Source: Phycomyces blakesleeanus NRRL 1555(-)
Lineage: Eukaryota > Mucoromycota > Mucoromycetes > Mucorales > Phycomycetaceae
Assembly: GCF_001638985.1 (NCBI RefSeq)
Contig: NW_017265137.1
Span: 771,054-835,053 of the forward strand
Length of the DNA: 64,000 nt
Direction of reading: 5' to 3'
Position numbers and translations under genes: made by a program. The notes under the pieces are model-generated. The model had not been told where the DNA came from and did not search any database. It saw nothing but the letters and a program-made list of their open reading frames with translations. Positions 47,067 through 59,559 of the stretch are shown one piece after another; the first letter of the stretch is position 1, and every line of letters starts with the position of its first letter.

Positions 47067-47886
47067 AGGAAACATACAAGCACAAATAAGAAATAGCAAA
47101 GATTCTTAGACTTAAATTATTCTCACTCATTAGGACTATCTTTATGTCTCACATTATTTTTTTCTGTATATTCCTAATTTCTCTTTTATATTTTGTACAT
47201 CTTTACTGCACCATTAATCCTTTTATAATTGTAAATCTTAATATTTTACTACTTCTAGTAGCTATATATGACTGCCCACATTATTTTCTTATAACTATAA
47301 CCAATACCAACAATAAACTATTATATAATTTATTTTATGATCCTGAAGACTTGCGGTAAATTTAATATCAGTTTCGTAGCTAAGGATATAATATATGCTA
47401 CATAAATCAGAATCTCTACAGAAAGTCAGAGATATATAAGTAATATATATATAGCTATACTGCTTAACATTGCTCTAATATATATATGGGTTCCTTTTCT
47501 AGTGACTTCTGGGTCCCTTTTGTGTCTGCTTATACAAGCAAAATAAAAATAAAATAGCTTTCCCTATTTCCTTGGAAAAAGCGCACAGACCACTTTAGAG
47601 TAACCTACAATTCGCCTTTAGAAACTTGTACTCCACCTTTAGAGTTATTGGTTCACCGATAAAAACTAAACTCCATTACTCTTTTTACTTCATTGCTTCT
47701 TTGCTTTGCTTTACTTCACTTTGAAAGGTTGTATTCTGTAGCAATTTAATTGAAAGTTATTCGTTGTTCCCTTTGCCGTAAAACAGTTACACAAAGCAAG
47801 TAAAAATAATATACAGCTATGTCACGTTGGCTCTGACGTGGATATCTAAGACTGACAAAAAGCGCAGTCCTAAACTTTAATCGCAG
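47067..47886. other. AT-rich spacer
   Basis: 3' flank of the surface-protein gene, then simple AT-rich sequence. No gene or clear repeat seen. Confidence 0.5.
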
Positions 47887-48494
47887 ATGAAAAATTTTCT
47901 GTTACAAATAGAACCCCTCCAACGCGCGTCGTTTGTTTTCTCCTTGAGCAACAACAGTCCCGGTTTCATAGTGAGGCGTCTCTTGCGACCGTTGCAGGGA
48001 GATTCTTCCATGCTACAAGCATCGGAAAGTGAAAGTTGTTACTCGCCAGCTCAGTTAATTCTGAGAAGTCGTGGGGCATGGTCTCTTTTCATTTTTGGAA
48101 GGACTACTGTGTACATCGCATCGCCAATGTGGAATCATGATGCTGGGGGGAGGGAGGTCTAACCTGTGGTGAGATGTGCTGGCTCTTCACTGCTAACCTG
48201 ACTGAACTCTTTAACGGCTGACGGTGAAGCTACTGGTAGTCGAATGAGCTGGACCTTATCACCTAGTGGTAAGTTCTCTGGCGAGTTCGCACCCACATTA
48301 CTCGGTGACGAGATGTGGGGCTGGATGAACGGGTGCTTTCCGTTGGTTTGCCACCATTCCAGCACCTCCTTCGCTACCAAGTCAGGTTTACGTCCTGAAG
48401 GAGATTGAGCCGCGTAATGCGGGGACAAAGAACTTGGTGTCATGCTTTTTATTCTTTTACTCATGTAAAAGAACATTAAGTGAAATTCAATCAA
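47887..48494. other. GC-richer island with unassigned open frames on both strands
   Basis: About 600 bp close to half G+C, with CG dinucleotides (for example AACGCGCGTCG near 47920), inside DNA that is otherwise very AT-rich. The minus strand has a 111-codon frame (48159-48494) with a normal-looking sequence: DLVAKEVLEWWQTNGKHPFI followed by a Ser/Pro-rich tail. The plus strand has a 91-codon frame (47887-48162). Neither shows a domain I know. The sharp composition change suggests inserted DNA, perhaps a retroelement remnant. Confidence 0.4.
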
Positions 48495-51400
48495 ATAGAA
48501 TAGTTTCTTTACGTATATCTTTAAATAAATAAATAAAGTCTTTTTTAACTAGTATCGTCTCTAATAAAAAAACACGCTTTTAAACTTTTTTTTACTTGAT
48601 TGAAGATGTCAATGTTGTAATTAGGAAGGCTCATTTATAAGAAAAAAATAATTAGTCAAATAAATATGAAAGTATATAATATAATATAGCAATGTGTATG
48701 CTCTTATTGTTGTGTTGATCACCACGTTCAATTGCGTAGTCTGTTTTTGTTTATAAGCATAATTCAGAAAAATTATTGAGAATGCCGATTGCATGAAATG
48801 TATAGCTAGATTTGGCTAACCCGGATGGAAATTGTAAAAAGGATGCAATGGAATGAGAGGAAAAAAAATGAAAGAAAAAGAAAAAGGCAGAAAGTGAAAG
48901 GCAAAAAGAAATATGTGTTTGAAAGAGAGGCAAAAAAAAGCATAGTGGATTTAATACACAAGTAATGTCCTCTTTGGGTTTACACAAACTGTATACAAAA
49001 AAAAATCAATTTGAATATATTTATGAATCAAGCATCATCATCTATAAACCTTTTTATGTTTTGAATATCAGTGAATGCTTGGTACCCCACATTCGTTATT
49101 GAATACACATATATACAACTATATTCACAGTACAAAATATTGTTTGAATTCAAATAAGAAGAGCAAACAGGTATTGATACATTACAAAATACATCCTTCA
49201 ATATCTTGTATAAAAACAGTCTGCCAAAGATATACATATAGCTCTTATATTACAGTTCTTAAAGATAAGTTGACAGGCATAAAGTATATTGAGTAAGCAA
49301 GGTATTGATATCATAAAGAGGTACATTGTCATATTGAGTCACACGGAGTGCAATTTTGATACATGCTGTTATTACAGTTGATTCATTGATATAGTTTTTT
49401 GTTTTGTTTTGCTTAGGTTCAAGTGCAAGGGCAAGTGCTCGAAATATACTGTAGGAGTAATTTGGGTGATAGCGATAATGATTATCATAAAATAAAGATA
49501 TGAGTGGCAATTTGTCATCCTGGTCAAGCAAAGAGAAATCGGCATAACGTAAAAAGTTAGAGGAGATCAAAATGAGGTCTGTGCTCCACAGGTACAACAC
49601 AGAAACAAAAAAGAAGGGCTATAGAAAAAAAAACAAGTAGTATTTCAATCAGTCATACTTGGCCTACCAAAACTCTACTTCCTTGTGGTTCTCATTTAAT
49701 TAAGACTTTTTTAGGAATTAAAGAATTAAATATCTTGACATAATCAATTACAATGCTTTGTATACATTATACTCATTTTAACCAACACAAATTTGAGTAA
49801 AATTGACCTTCATATATGAATCTCTACCCGATCACCTAGTTTTCTTGGTAATTTAATCTACTTAAAAGGTAAAATGCTATTGTGCTTTTTTGATATAATT
49901 TAGAGCCGTTTCCACAGTGTGCCAGGACATAATTATATTATTTGTAATTTCGTGGAAGCGAATATTGCCCTGTTAAATGTAAAAATTGTGACACGTATTT
50001 TTGTTCTTGCTACATGCAAGAGCTATCTCTACTTCTGTCTAAGCCCTGAATTAATATAGTATCTTAATTGAGGTGTTTATTAATAGATAAATATAGATAC
50101 AGTTGTAGGGTTTCTACAGTAACGGAAAGCAAAAAAAAAGCGGGAATATCACATCTTACTTGTACAGAAATAGTCATTATCGATAAACTATTAGAGCCAC
50201 GTTAATAAATAGAATCATAGATAGGTGTATTTTATAATGCGACAGCCATCTAGTAAATTGTAAAATATAAATACTAAAAATAGAGAACACGTTAAAGAAA
50301 TATGAGTCAAGAACCAAAAAAAAAAGTGTGTAAAATATACTCTAAATTTGATGATGTATGATAAAGAAAGGAAGTCAGGAAGAATACTACAGATGAGGAT
50401 ATTAGAATTATTACCAAGTCGGTAGAGATATGAAAGCATAAAGCATTTCTATGGCATTAAAATAAAAGCAATTGATGATATAGAATATTAGACACAGACT
50501 TTAAACGAAAGATAAAGCAAGTGGAAAGGTTAGCTAAAGCCAGTTATGAATTGTAGAACAAATCCATGTTTTTCAATACAGGATGTTGAGATGATTCCAA
50601 CTGACTGTTATATATAGCTGTATATTTGAGGAAAAGATAAGAAAATAGAGGTTAATTTTGAGATTCTGGGATCTAAAGATAACGGACAGCCAAGGAGAAA
50701 TAAGCCCACGATACGTCCCAGTATTTTTTAAAATGGAGACTATGGTCAATAAAGTTAAAGAGCACACTATTTAATACAATAGTTCATACTATCGATACTA
50801 TTTTCTATTAAATATGTAGGCTATTTTTTGTATCTTTGAAGAAGTGTGATTATTTTGTATTATTTATTGAGTGAATTTATTTATAGCTATTTATGTATTA
50901 TATTCTTACACTGAAGATCTGCGCTGCAAGAATTACGATACATATTAAAGTTGGAACAATACAAGAGAGAAAGGAAACTGAATTGTAGATCTATAACCTT
51001 ATCTGAGTATATTCTGTTCTCTGTTAAGAGCACATAAATACTTATAATAAATCAATATTTTCTCCATTCTCCTATGCGATTTATCAAAATATAGCAGATC
51101 AATCTTTATGACTTTAATTCATTGCGCTTTACTCTAAGGGCAGTATAAATAGCATGCTTAAAAAAACTACTTGAAGATATAAGATCTAAAGTTAATTTAA
51201 TCGTAGCTATTATCACAAAAAGAAAAGAAATAGAAGCCAATCTTTGTAGTCTCAAATAACTTATAAAACATTGATAAATCGACTTTATTAGAATAAATAA
51301 TGTATAGGTATATACATATATATAGTTTTAATTGAGACACTAGTTCCTGTCTACCTTTTGGATATTCAATAATGCTATAGGTTTTATTGTCAATTTCTCT

Positions 51401-52346
51401 TTGTTAATAACACATTATACATCTCGCTTCCTTGTTTTTTTAGGAAATTTGTGAGGATGCATTATATATTAGATGCTACATGCACTTGGTACCTTACATA
51501 TATTAATTTTTGGGTTGCAGGCTTCTTTATTACTATGTATCTTAATTTATCCAATCATAAAATGTATGTGGCCTAGCAGTTTCTAAGCCAATATTAATAT
51601 GCGCACACAGTTACTCTGAAGTTAATGTAAATATTTCCTTGCTATATCCTGTATAAAACTTTCGTTTATAGCCATTTGCATATTACACTTTGTGTAAAAA
51701 ATATTGCTAGAAAGAAATATACAATTATACTGCCACTTTTCTTTCAATGATCTAATCGTTCTTGTACGATTTGCATAGGTTAATACAGAAAATTGAGTCA
51801 GATTACATTTCTTCTTTTTTTTAAAAAAACATTCACACGGTATCCAAAAAATATTATAGTTTCACAGTATACTTTCTTGTATCCAAATTACCCAATATTT
51901 GTGTAGCAGTCATTCATAATGACACACACCTTTTCGTTCTGGCCGCAGTAGTCACTGCCGCCAGTAAGGCGGACAGAATTTGTATCAGATTTCTCAAATA
52001 TTTCAAGAGAATATTTGTGCCTGTCTGAATCTAAGGTTTAAAAAGCTCTATGTATACGTGAATACTATAATTTAAAGTAGTTTGTATGTTTGATAAAAGC
52101 AAATATTGAGCAAACCAACTTTTTAATAGATAAATATACAAAGGCTAAATTGTCAAAATAATATATATACATATACACACACATATATATATGTACGTAT
52201 GTATATACCATTGTTCTTCAATTGCTGTATATTCTCGATGATTCGATTTTTCTTACAGAAAGACTGCGTCAAAAGGATGTAGTCACAATGATTGAAATGC
52301 AATTGGTGGCTTTGATCGAACTTTTTCCGAGTGATGGGTCCCGCGC
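48495..52346. other. AT-rich desert upstream of glycyl-tRNA synthetase
   Basis: No gene supported. A minus-strand frame at 49259-49600 (113 codons) has plausible composition but no domain or start context. It contains a T8A7 palindrome (51815-51829) and a short GC-rich hairpin (51937-51978). Confidence 0.45.
51937..51978. repeat. GC-rich hairpin
   Basis: The outer arms TTCTGGCCGC and GCGGACAGAA pair at 9 of 10 positions, and the inner arms CCGCC and GGCGG pair fully. It is an isolated GC-rich inverted repeat in AT-rich DNA. Confidence 0.45.
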
Positions 52347-52354
52347 TATAAAAG
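52347..52354 (+). promoter_or_regulatory. TATA box of glycyl-tRNA synthetase gene
   Basis: TATAAAAG, in the GC-richer context CGCGC-TATAAAAG, 51 nt before the ATG at 52405. The position implies a very short 5' leader. Confidence 0.5.
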
Positions 52355-52404
52355 AACCAAAAGACACTTCTTCTTCTCCCCATAACTTTATTGTAATAAA
52401 CAAT

Positions 52405-55031
52405 ATGGAAGCTAAACCCTTTGACAGAAGCGCCCTTGAAGTAAGATTAATTACCTTTGATCGTCTCGTTTTTCCATACACCCATACTAAATACCGCGGT
52501 TTTATATTTATTTTTCTGAAATAACACGTCTTGTTCTGCCCTGACCTGCCCTGACCTGTCTTATCCTATTATGCTTTTATAGCAACTCGTAACCAAGCGT
52601 TTCTTTTACGCCCCCTCATTCCAGATTTACGGCGGTAAGTTTTTTTTAAAATAACAATAATATGCTCTTCTTAATTTGTTTGCATAACTTTACTTAAGTA
52701 CAACCTTTTCTTTTTAAAAAAAATAGGTGTTGCCGGTCTTTACGATTATGGACCGTCTGGCTGTGCATTGATGAACAACATCATCAACGTGTGGCGCAAT
52801 CACTTTGTCTTGGAAGAGGAGATGCTTGAAGTAGATACCTCTATCATGACTACCTATGATGTACTCAAGACATCTGGCCATGTTGATAAGTTCGCTGATT
52901 GGATGTGCAAAGACCTTAAGAATGGTGAAATCTTCAGAGCTGACCATGTTGTTGAGGCTGTACTCGAAGCTCGCCTCCAAGGTGATCGCGAAGCCCGTGC
53001 TGCTGAGGCTGGAGCCGCCGCCGTTGCTGCCGAAGCTGCTGCCAATGCTGAAGCTGACAAAGCCAAGGACGCCAAGAAGAAGAAGAAGAAGGGCACTGTT
53101 GTTGCCGTCAAGCTCCCTGACGAAACTGTCAAGCTTTACCAGGAAACTCTTGCTCAAATCGACAACTATGGCGGTGAACAGCTTGCTGAGCTCATGAAGA
53201 AGATGGATATTCGCTCCCCTGAAAGTGGTAACGAGCTGTCCACTCCCCAGGAATTCAACCTTATGTTCGAGAGCAACATTGGTCCTACTGGTCAACTCAA
53301 GGGGTAAGATTATTTGAAGAGAGCAAAGGAAAAGAAAAAATCAAAAGACAATAGAGAATCATAAAGGAGTTGGATGGGTTGAACTCACACGAATGTGCGT
53401 GCGTTTTATTAGTTTCTTGCGTCCCGAGACTGCCCAAGGTCAATTCGTCAACTTCAAGAAGCTTTTGGAGTTCAACAACGACAAGATGCCTTTTGCCTCT
53501 GCCCAGGTTGGTCGTTCCTTCCGTAACGAAATTTCTCCTCGCTCTGGTCTTTTGCGTGTTCGGTATGGTATTAGTTGGATAATATAAATGAGTATACTAG
53601 AAAAATATTATTCTTTAAACCATGAATATTCATTTTTTTCATACTTTGTACAACAAAAAGTGAGTTTACCATGGCCGAGATTGAGCACTATGTCGATCCC
53701 GAAGACAAGAGCCACAAGCACTTCAAGGATGTCAAGGATGTCAAGATTAGCATCCTTTCCAAGGATGTTCAGCTGAGTGGTAAGACCACCACCATCGAGA
53801 TGACCGTTGGTGAAGCTGTTTCCAAGGTAGATAAAGGCAGAAACTTTTCTATTAGTGGGCTATCATTTTTTTTTGTTTCAGAAAACTAGCAATGCCTTGT
53901 ATTAACTTTTCATTATTATTGTCAATAGAAAATCATTGATAACGAGACTCTTGGTTACTTCATTGCTCGTATCTACTTGTTTTTGATGAAGATTGGTATC
54001 AAGCATGAACGCCTCCGATTCCGCCAGCACATGGATAACGAGATGGCCCATTATGCTTGCGATTGTTGGGATGCTGAGATCCAGACCAGCTATGTAAGTT
54101 AGATTATGGCCTAGTTTATTTATTTATTTTCTTAAAAGAACCCTTATATCACAAAAAAAAATTGGCAGAGTAACTAAACTTCAATTCATAGGGCTGGATT
54201 GAGTGTGTTGGTTGTGCTGATCGTTCGGCTTATGACTTGACTGTACACTCCAACCGCACCAAGGAGAAGCTTGTTGTTCGTGAACAGCTTGCCGAACCCC
54301 GTGTCATTGAGCAGTGGCAAGTAGAGATCAACAAGAAGACCTTTGGTCCTAAGTACAAGAAGAGCGCAAAGGCTGTTGAGGAGGCTTTATTGTCTTACAC
54401 TGATGCTTGCTACGTTAAGCTCCAGAAAGACTTTGAGACAACCGGCAAGTCTACCGTTGTTATTGGCAAGGAGTCTTTCGAGGTATCTAAGGATGATGTA
54501 TCTGTCAAGCGTGGTACCGTCACCGAGTATGGTAAGAAATTCATAAAGAAAAAAGAAAGAAAGTATAAAGTATTCAATATACTTATTCATTCTTCTCTAG
54601 TCCGTGAGTACACCCCCAATGTTATTGAGCCTTCGTTCGGTATCGGTCGTATTCTGTACTCTCTTTTGGAGCACAGCTGGTGGGTTCGTGGTGATGATGA
54701 GGCTCGTAACGTCTTGTCCTTCCCCTCTATCGTCGCTCCCTTCAAGTGCTGCCTGTTGCCTTTGTCTGGTAACGCTGCCTTTGATCCTTTTGTGTACAAG
54801 TTCTCTCGTGAGCTCCGTAAGAACGGTATCTCCACCCGCACTGATGACAGCAAGGCTTCCATTGGCCGTCGTTACGCTCGCAATGACGAACTCGGTATTC
54901 CTTATGCCGTCACAATTGATTTCCAGACTGTCGAAGATGGCACTGTCACTCTCCGTTACCGTGATTCTACTGAGCAGATCCGCGATACATTTGAGAACAT
55001 TGTCAAGTTGATCAAGGATGAGACCAACTAA
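52405..55031 (+). CDS. GRS1: Glycyl-tRNA synthetase (class II, alpha2 type)
   Basis: Eight exons (52405-52440, 52583-52634, 52727-53303, 53413-53562, 53661-53826, 53929-54093, 54192-54531, 54601-55031) with matching phases give 638 residues, close to the yeast enzyme. Landmarks in order: the N-terminal catalytic start [20 protein letters not shown], an Ala/Lys-rich insertion (residues about 107-150, [20 protein letters not shown] then KKKKKK), [14 protein letters not shown], motif 2 [36 protein letters not shown], motif 3 [16 protein letters not shown], and the anticodon-binding domain ending [14 protein letters not shown]. It charges tRNA-Gly in the cytosol. In yeast the same gene also supplies mitochondria through an upstream non-AUG start; here the frame is open upstream (see findings). 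It is convergent with SSD1 across about 505 bp. Confidence 0.96.
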
Positions 55032-55536
55032 AATTCTAAATAATAGTAACAATAATAATAATAATAATAACCTTTCATTCTTCCTTTGATTCTTTCTATC
55101 TTTCTTTAGCTGTCTTCCTCTTTTTCTTTGCAATTTACAAAATAATAAAATAACGGTTTAGATATATGTATATATACTTATATTTATTTATATATATATT
55201 TGATTTCCAAGAAGACAATATTTTAATGGAATGTATTTGTTGAGTTTTTTTTTCTTCTTTAATACCTTTTGTTCCTTCCATTAAGAAGGACAAAACATAA
55301 AGTACGATACAGGAACAAGAGGTATAAAATGTATACAATGGGATATAAACAAAACAAAGAAATAGATAGATAGATAGATAGATAGATATATAAGAGAAGA
55401 AAAGTTGTACTTTATATGTGTATATAAAGCAACAATGCACAAAAGAAATAATAATAATGATACCTCAATAAGATATATATATATATAAAAAGGAATTTTT
55501 TTGGGGGGTTTTTGGTTTGTTTGTTTTTTTGGGTTT
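55032..55536. other. Convergent spacer between GRS1 and SSD1
   Basis: Holds both 3' flanks, with (TAA)n near 55050, a GATA repeat (about 55363-55387) and AATAAA-like signals for both strands. No gene. Confidence 0.55.
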
Positions 55537-58500
55537 TCAACGGAAAGTTGTTTTGTGGAGAGTAGGATTGGCCGCCAGAATGCGGATCAGAGGGGGTGTA
55601 CGAACCATCTCAATCGTAAGCATAACATGGATTTTGTCAAGAGCCTTGATGGTCTGAATACCCTGGTCAGGACCATAGTTGGATCCGTCAGAGATTCTAG
55701 CCCGACTAATCGACATACGCTTATTGACTGAACCATTTCCGGTAGAGTTGATTGTATTAAGACTAGAAACCGAGTTGGAGTTGTTAAGGTTGTTGTTGTT
55801 ATTGATGATGCTGCTACTGCTGATGTTGTTGCGATATTGTAATGAGCCGTTGTCATGAATCGAAAGAGCCTTGAAAGAACGTTCGGTGCGCATTCCAACA
55901 AGCTCAGCCTCTTCTTCCTCGGCCATTTCAGCCAAAAGAGCTTCATCGTCAAGCTCATCATACTCTTCGTCAGAGCCTCCAGCAGTCCACTGATGCTGCT
56001 CCCCAGTAAAAGTATCGACACCCTTCTTCCAGTACATGGTCAAGCTCTGGTTTACGGGATCATAAACAGGACGTTGGCGCATAGGCAAACTGACAATGTG
56101 GATACGCTTCTCCATGTTAAGTTCAGGTACCATTACATCAAAAGAGTTTTCGAATACAGCCACAACAACACCTTGGCGATACACAACATGGTCTGCGTTT
56201 TGCTGGGCTAAGCTATTGAGATGTAATGCAAGGAAAAGCAAGTTGCTCTGGGCACGAGCATACAACGCAGCTTCTCTCTTGACATTAGAGTGTTGAGCGA
56301 GTTTCTGGACATTGTCACGGTCAAGATAGAAACGAGCATCAGTAAGAGCTGCTTCAAGCTGGCGATGAACAATGATATCAACAAAGCGGGTGGAGGGAGA
56401 GGTAAAGTGACTGAAGAGAGGAACGTTGGATGCGTAGTGGGCGAATTTGGTGATATCAAGAGTACCAGTACAGAAGTACTTTGGAGGGCTGAGGGTTTTA
56501 AGAACCAAGACAGACATTAGTTTACGGAGGGTTGAATCCTGAATGGACTCTATCGAATTTTCGATGGTGTGTGCATCGGTGATGTCGAGTGAGACGCCAA
56601 GGAAACTTTCGGCGTAGGCTTGCAGCTCACGGATCTTGCGATCAAGAGGAGGAGCATGGCGGCGCAACAGAGCCTGCTCGGGCATACAGCTTGTAATGCG
56701 TTGGGAAACGTAGTAGTTGGCCAACAGATGGAATTCCTTTATGATCCTGGATACAGGAAACTCGGATTTGGTGGAGATAGAGATAGGGACACTACTGTCA
56801 GGACCAATCTCAAATTCGAGCTCATCGGCCTTCTGGGAAAGAGCACCGTCAGAAAATCGAGTTTCGCGCAGGTTTGTGGCAATATCGTAGAGAGTTCGAA
56901 TATCCTGCTCAACTGCGATATCCTCCAATCCAGAGATAGGGAAGCCTTCGATTGCTTCTTGACCTTGCTTGTAAGAAAGCTGTGCATTTGATCTATGTAC
57001 GCGTATTAGAATGCCTGTCTCTTAAAACTAGTCCACCACCCACAAATCCATTGTGTTGAATAATAATCGAGTTTTACCTGACAATAGTCTTTCCAAACCA
57101 TGTATCACAAATAACACCGCGGGAAGTTATCTTCCATATGACAGAGAATGCATATCTAGACTCATTGGGGACTAGATTGGTGACTTGTTCGGTGAGTTCT
57201 GTAGGCAACATTGGAACATTTTTGTGCATAAGCTCAACACGAACTGCTCTGGCACGGGCTTCCTTGTCGAGGGGAGAATGGGGTTTGATGAAGTAGGCCA
57301 CATCACTGATGTGGACACCGACTTCGTAAAGACCATCCCCTAATTTCTCAATTGAGAAAGCGTCATCCAATACAAGAGAGTTTTCGGGATCGAGTGTAAA
57401 GGTACGAGTATCGCGCAAATCACGACGTTGATGGTCGGGCAGATCGGTAGGGAAGCTATAAGGCATCGGGGGTAAGCAAAGCATGACCTGCTCAGCAAAG
57501 GGCAAGTCGGTGACATTGTTATCAGCCAAGATAGCCATTGTCTGGACAGGCAAATCAGTGATGTGACCCAACTCGCGCTCTAATGTACCGAAAGGATGGA
57601 GGGAGGTGATAGGCCAACGTTTGATCGAGCCGACAAACAGGCGGTCAGCATAAGCTTCGTTATTTTCGACAAAGTTAACTGGTGCTTGTTCGATAGGAAT
57701 GGCGATCAAAGGTACACGTTTGTCGGTAGCTTTGAACCAGACGATACGTGGAGTCTCTCTACGCCCGGTGTCCTGTCCGGCTTCTTCGGCGGCCTTTTCT
57801 TCTTGAGCACGCTTGTTGTTGGGGCGCATCAAGGTTAAAGTACCCGAGAAGACTTGGTTTTGAGCACGTTCGAGGATAGCTACCACTACACCACAGTATT
57901 TGGGTTTCACGGTGTCTACATCTTCATCGCCACCAAAGATGATTTCGTTTTCATCTTCTTCGTCGGGCTGACGTACGCGGATGTGTCCACCGTTACGGGT
58001 CAGTTTGGCTTCTTCCTTTTCTCTCTTTTCGCGCAGGATTTTCTCTACATCGACCAGACGGATTGCAACCACATCACCTTCGAGAGCGCGGTTACGATCA
58101 CGGGAACCACACACATAGATATCTGCATCAAGATCTTCGCAGGCTACGTAGGCATCACTGCGATTACGCTTGTTGACTCTGAGAAGACCGCGTACCAAAT
58201 TACGTGAACGGAAAAGAGGAGTCAGAGCAGAAAAGGGCAGATGTGCGATAAACAAAGGTCGACGTTGGTGAGGGTTTGCGTCGTCTCGGGCAAAGTTGAC
58301 TTTGGTAGGAGTGAAGGGCACGAGCAGGTTGAACGAAGCGCGAGAGGAACGGGGGGAGCAAGGGATAGGGTTGTTGTTACTGGAGGCAGTGGAGGAGCGC
58401 CAGTCGTAGTCAAAGTTGCGGGATGAGCGACGAGAGTGGGTCTTTTTGTCTTCTGGGACCAGATTGAGAGGTTTGTTGAACTGAATGCGACGGCCACTTC

Positions 58501-59472
58501 TAGCACCCTCTTCAGTGTTCTCTGAGAGAGTGGGCAGCTGGAGAGACATGCGTTTGTTGGTTGTGATCGGAGGGGTGTCGAGAGAGCCAGACTCTGAGAA
58601 ACGACGACCGTTTCCATTGAAGCTGTTTCTAGAGGAGGACGAGGACGAGCTTTGTTCATCAAGTCCATAACGCATTCCAGAGTTTCGTCGCATCTCAGGA
58701 TCTCTTTTAAAGGTACCCATAAGCTTTGCTTCTGCCTCAGCGAGGGCAGCTTCACGGGTCATGTGTGGGTCGTCGTCGTTGTGTTCCGAGATGCTGTTGT
58801 TGCGCATACTGCGTCTTCTGTCGGACTTGTCGATAGAGCGCATTTCCTGGACCGTGCTTTGGAGCATGGATTGGGCATCGCCACCATAAGAGAGTCTCTT
58901 TGGAGGGGTAGGGCCAAAGGAAAGGGCAGACATGGACTGCTGCTTGCGGTGTCCTCCTTGACGGACAGGCTCATCCTTTGTGGGCGGAATAGTGCGCATT
59001 ACATTGATCATCGATTGGAGTTTGTCGATCGTGACCGAGCGTCCTGCTCCCTCGCGCTGCTGCTGTTTCTCTGGATTCTCTTCTGTTAAAGTCTGGAGGC
59101 CAAAGTTCCGACGACCACCATGATTGGACAGCATGTCCGACGTGATAGCAGACCGCGAACGCTGGTGGCCACGATGAGCCTGGCCATTGTTACCTGTAGC
59201 CGGGGGTTGGCTTTGGCGGAGGCGAGTGCTTTCGAGCCCCGGGCCAAACACATGGAACGACCGACGGTTGTCTGCAGTAGAGTTTCTCATACTGGGCTAT
59301 GGAGAATGAACAATGAATGATGTGTTGGAATTAGAATCTTGTTTTTTCTTGTTTGATGGAGAATGTTGTGCGTCGTATTTTGCTTAGTTACCTTTTGCTC
59401 AGGTGGATCGAACAGCCCGCGCGTACTCTCCGGGGCTGTTTGGTGCTCCAGTGTCTCGAGGTGATGGTCCAT
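55537..59472 (-). CDS. SSD1: SSD1-like RNA-binding protein (RNase II fold, catalytically dead)
   Basis: Three exons on the minus strand: 59392-59472, 57078-59296 and 55537-56992, for 1251 residues, almost the size of yeast Ssd1. I chose the ATG at 59472 because its 27-codon exon (ending DPPEQK) splices in frame to PSMRNSTADN. A disordered Ser/Arg/Asn-rich N-terminus (about 330 residues) with RRxS-type sites suits NDR/Cbk1 kinase targeting. Cold-shock-like domains follow (RGLLRVNKRNRSDAYV, ALEGDVVAIRLVDVEK), then the RNB domain (RRDLRDTRTFTLDPENSLVL, DDAFSIEKLGDGLYEVGVHI) and an S1-like end. Active RNase II enzymes read DPxxxxDIDDA; here the first of the clustered Asp residues is lost (SLVLDDA), as in Ssd1, which binds mRNAs for cell-wall proteins and represses their translation instead of degrading RNA. 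The gene is divergent from MCM6. Confidence 0.94.
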
Positions 59473-59498
59473 TGTAATGAAGTATCAGGTTTGTATAA

Positions 59499-59559
59499 TT
59501 TTTTTTTAAAAAAAAAGAAAAAGATAAGGAGCGGCAAGGAAGTTTTTTTTTAAAAAAAA
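59499..59559. promoter_or_regulatory. Two TnAn palindromes upstream of SSD1
   Basis: T9A9 at 59499-59516 and T9A8 at 59543-59559, 26 and 70 nt before the inferred SSD1 ATG at 59472 on the minus strand. A GA-rich tract on the plus strand (CT-rich on the SSD1 strand) continues to about 59800. Confidence 0.4.

Noticed and set aside
49259..49600. 113-codon minus-strand frame
   Set aside because: Composition is plausible but there is no domain, promoter or flanking exon; left as a possible remnant only.
54597..55133. 178-codon antisense frame over the GRS1 last exon
   Set aside because: Antisense shadow of a strongly conserved coding exon.
55363..55387. Short tandem GATA repeats and other regular repeats considered as CRISPR-like
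   Set aside because: Plain microsatellites with no spacers; the genome is eukaryotic.
57596..59089. Several plus-strand frames of 60-145 codons
   Set aside because: Antisense shadows of the SSD1 second exon.
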